From contig PSRN01000208.1 of the NCBI GenBank assembly GCA_003176075.1, forward strand, positions 1 to 5,569: a stretch of DNA of 5,569 nt. The letters are read 5' to 3'. Positions 4,920 through 5,569 of this stretch are shown piece after piece. Position numbers and translations under genes: made by a program. The DNA is from Bdellovibrio sp. (GTDB taxonomy: Bacteria; Bdellovibrionota; Bdellovibrionia; Bdellovibrionales; Bdellovibrionaceae). A model generated the notes under the pieces. The model worked only from the letters and a program-made list of their open reading frames with translations, made no database searches and was not told the DNA's origin. How positions within the stretch are numbered: the stretch's first letter is position 1; each line of letters begins with the position of its first letter.

Positions 4920-5515
4920 CAAATCTCCACTCGATTTTCGAGAGCGCGGCCCATGGTTCGATCATCAATGTATTCTATATCACTTCCGATGGGTACACCA
5001 TGCGCAATTCGGCTCAGTCGAATCCCCTTTTCACACAAGATTTTGCTCAAATAGAGGACGGTGGTATCGCCCTCCAGATCGGCGTCGAGGGCCATGATCA
5101 CTTCACGCACCAGGCCTTGATTGATTCGCCCCACCAGCTCGTTGATCTTCAAATCTTCCGGCCCCACCCCGTCCAGGGGAGAAATCACTCCGCGCAGAAC
5201 ATGATAGCGACCGCGAAAGGCGCCGGATCCTTCAATGCGAAGAATGTCCGAGGGTTCCTCCACCACACACAGGAGGTCATCGGAGCGGCCCGGATCGGCA
5301 CAGAAACGGCAAAGATCGGCGTCCGTCAAATTGAAGCACTGGGGACAATCGTGAACTTCCTCCCGGACTCTCGCCAACGCCTCGGCCAGATGCACGGAAT
5401 AGTCCCGAGGCGACTTAACGATAAAGTACGCCAGGCGCTGAGCCGATTTCGGACCGATGCCCGGCAGTCGCGCCAGTTCCTGAACCAGCCTTTCCAGGGC
5501 CTGAATGTGAAGCAT
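4919..5515 (-). CDS. recR: Recombination mediator RecR
   Basis: RecR works with RecF/RecO to load RecA on gapped DNA for recombinational repair. The 198-residue length is typical. Domains in order are a helix-hairpin-helix LPGIGPKSAQRLA (17-29), a Cys4 zinc finger C57-P-Q-C60 ... C69-R-F-C72, a Toprim domain beginning CVVEEPSD (83-90) with HVLRG (105-109), and ISPLDGVGPEDL (111-122) and RIAHGVP further on, both hallmarks of RecR. The segment usually NPT-x-EG in RecR is here D144-A-D146-L-E-G-D-T-T, giving an acidic DxD pair like that of other Toprim domains. The start ATG 5515 overlaps the TAA of ybaB by one base, the common ybaB-recR arrangement. Its own stop overlaps the mglA start. Confidence 0.97.
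   Translation of the reverse strand: MLHIQALERLVQELARLPGIGPKSAQRLAYFIVKSPRDYSVHLAEALARVREEVHDCPQCFNLTDADLCRFCADPGRSDDLLCVVEEPSDILRIEGSGAFRGRYHVLRGVISPLDGVGPEDLKINELVGRINQGLVREVIMALDADLEGDTTVLYLSKILCEKGIRLSRIAHGVPIGSDIEYIDDRTMGRALENRVEI
4925..4928 (-). promoter_or_regulatory. Ribosome-binding site fixing the mglA start at ATG 4919
   Basis: Within the last codons of recR the minus strand reads GGAG, then ATTTG, then ATG. The 5-nt spacing suits ATG 4919 better than the TTG three bases upstream, and the recR TGA shares its last base with this ATG. The result is a product beginning MSFF, as MglA proteins usually begin MSF. Confidence 0.65.
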
Positions 5516-5569
5516 TAAAACATCCCGGGGATACTCATGCCACCGGTGATTTTTTCCATTTCCTTGGCG
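5515..5569 (-). CDS. ybaB: YbaB/EbfC nucleoid-associated protein, C-terminal end only
   Basis: The last 17 codons read AKEMEKITGGMSIPGMF and end in TAA. The E-M-x-K-x-T-G-G-M-x-x-P-G pattern is the usual end of YbaB/EbfC, a small dimeric DNA-binding protein whose gene typically precedes recR. The one-base overlap with the recR ATG supports the call. The start and DNA-binding body lie outside the window. In many bacteria dnaX sits further upstream, but that cannot be seen here. Confidence 0.85.
   Translation of the reverse strand, partial: AKEMEKITGGMSIPGMF

Noticed and set aside
5000..5518. 172-codon open frame on the plus strand
   Set aside because: It lies fully antisense to recR, whose product has all RecR motifs. 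The translation shows no family features and looks like a mirror of recR codon bias.

Overview
The window is compact, moderately GC, gene-dense chromosomal DNA. I see no mobile elements, CRISPR arrays, tRNA or rRNA genes. Two operons run towards each other, and their terminal stop codons lie directly side by side at 2149/2150. A myxobacterial-type MglA GTPase next to recR, an MglA gene with no mglB partner beside it, a PilZ-like protein and a plausible sigma-28 promoter together suggest a motile bacterium of the Bdellovibrionota or former deltaproteobacteria. That is an inference from gene content and protein similarity recalled from memory; no search was run.

Plus strand, 1-2149: folate synthesis. 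The order is the 3' end of a folB-like gene (dihydroneopterin aldolase), a fused folK-folP gene (HPPK + DHPS), and a COG1478/CofE-family glutamate ligase. Each gene overlaps the next by ATGA, so translation is probably coupled. A CofE-type ligase beside folB-folKP resembles the chlamydial folate cluster, where a CofE homologue stands in for FolC. The third enzyme here may therefore be the dihydrofolate synthase or folate glutamyl ligase rather than an F420 enzyme.

Minus strand, 5569 down to 2767: a tightly packed operon. The order is ybaB (3' end only), recR, mglA, nadA and an Sfp-type phosphopantetheinyl transferase. The ybaB/recR and recR/mglA pairs overlap by 1 bp, mglA/nadA overlap by 29 bp, and nadA and the transferase gene are 4 bp apart. 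It mixes nucleoid and DNA-repair functions, a polarity/motility GTPase, NAD synthesis and carrier-protein activation.

Minus strand, 2766-2150: a 218-bp leader, then a PilZ-like gene. The leader carries a good match to a sigma-28 (FliA) promoter (2639-2665) and a perfect 23-bp tandem duplication (2554-2600). The copy of the duplication next to the gene carries the likely ribosome-binding site. This gene may belong to the flagellar/motility regulon separately from the upstream operon. The leader is the longest gene-free stretch in the window. The points most worth following are the alternative folate ligase, the putative FliA promoter in front of the PilZ-like gene, and the changed G-loop and PM3 residues in MglA.
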